Source: Clostridia bacterium (GTDB lineage Bacteria; Bacillota; Clostridia; Acetivibrionales; DSM-27016). From it: 64,000 bases of DNA. The first letter of the stretch is position 1, and every line of letters begins with the position of its first letter. A program made the translations under genes and the position numbers. This document shows, piece by piece, positions 63,908 through 64,000 of the stretch. The notes beneath the pieces are model-generated. The model worked only from the letters and a program-made list of their open reading frames with translations. It had not been told where the DNA came from and searched no databases. The stretch lies in contig JAOAIJ010000027.1 of the NCBI GenBank assembly GCA_026414765.1, positions 18,853 to 82,852 on the forward strand, written 5' to 3'.

Positions 63908-64000
63908 TTGTTTGGGTAATGAAGAACCTGTAGGATTTATGGCAACTATTAATAATAGATCTTACAGGAGGAATAACAAGTATGAATGAACCGGCAATCA
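63861..64000 (+). mobile_element. Possible left end of an insertion sequence
   Basis: From 63861 the sequence no longer fits MurG. It contains the inverted repeat, a second hairpin (CCTGTAGGAT at 63927-63936 with ATCTTACAGG at 63959-63968) and a frame starting at 63982 (MNEPAI...) behind CAGGAGGA that runs out of the window. The second hairpin covers part of that ribosome site, as in some IS elements that block translation of outside transcripts. Family not assigned. Confidence 0.45.
63982..64000 (+). CDS. 5' end of an unidentified gene (possible transposase)
   Basis: ATG at 63982 with CAGGAGGA about nine bases upstream; only six codons (MNEPAI) fit in the window. Identity is inferred solely from its position after the MurG break. 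Confidence 0.4.

Overview
The window is AT-rich, with strong AGGAGG-type ribosome binding sites and long runs of co-directional genes. Its content is typical of an anaerobic, spore-forming Clostridia member: a PyrR-controlled pyr operon with PyrK/PyrD, Rrf2-IscS-IscU-MnmA, copper-amine-oxidase-like stalk domains, an SLH-anchored GH18 protein and YlbF next to MiaB. The combination most resembles Ruminiclostridium / Clostridium cellulolyticum-type cellulolytic clostridia. That assignment is from memory of gene content and not from a database comparison.

Layout. 1-3.6 kb: the 3' end of pgeF, a family 5 peptide-type binding lipoprotein, lspA and an RluD-type pseudouridine synthase. 3.6-15.6 kb: a pyrimidine cluster (pyrR, pyrB, pyrC, pyrF, carA, carB, pyrK, pyrD, a histidine phosphatase, and a divergent orotate-phosphoribosyltransferase-like gene). 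It has a PyrR attenuator before pyrR. A second, different attenuator lies between pyrR and pyrB: a 38-codon leader ORF whose stop codon sits in the loop of an intrinsic terminator, arranged like enterobacterial pyrBI. 15.7-24.5 kb: an anchored protein on the minus strand, then miaB, a YlbF-family gene, mutS, mutL, miaA and hfq. 24.5-25.8 kb: divergent lexA and yneA with three SOS boxes. 25.9-33.9 kb: a complex-I/group-4-hydrogenase-like operon whose large subunit has lost both CxxC [NiFe] ligand pairs (energy-converting-hydrogenase-related, Ehr-type), ending in a small Cys-rich protein.

33.9-37.5 kb (minus strand): a multi-span membrane TPR protein coupled to an SLH-GH18 surface protein. 37.6-43.5 kb: a NifS-type desulfurase with thiI, a VanW protein, a DUF2225 protein and an AIR-synthase-like protein. 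43.5-45.2 kb: a consensus promoter, tandem glycine riboswitch, terminator and glyA. 45.4-48.6 kb: a stalk-domain HtrA protease and a second stalk-domain exported protein whose Shine-Dalgarno and AUG are separated by a GCAA-tetraloop hairpin. 48.7-52.2 kb: rarA, a 53-residue membrane protein, a LarA-family gene, a zinc-ribbon membrane protein and a YkuS/UPF0180 gene whose start lies inside an 85-nt hairpin. 52.3-55.8 kb: Rrf2 regulator-iscS-iscU-mnmA. 55.8-62.7 kb: a PHP phosphatase, a CHASE4-like/HAMP/PAS/PAS/GGDEF/HD-GYP protein, an M18 aminopeptidase, a HAD hydrolase and an anchored hypothetical protein. 62.9-64 kb: a MurG-like gene cut short at a 21-bp inverted repeat that may be the end of an insertion sequence.

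The most interesting signals are the pyrBI-like attenuator, the Ehr complex without nickel ligands, the SD-hairpin-AUG arrangement at 46.6 kb, the long hairpin over the YkuS start and the divergent PyrE-like protein. Starts were chosen by reading ribosome binding sites and family N-termini and are stated in each entry. No homology search was run; family names come from recognised motifs.
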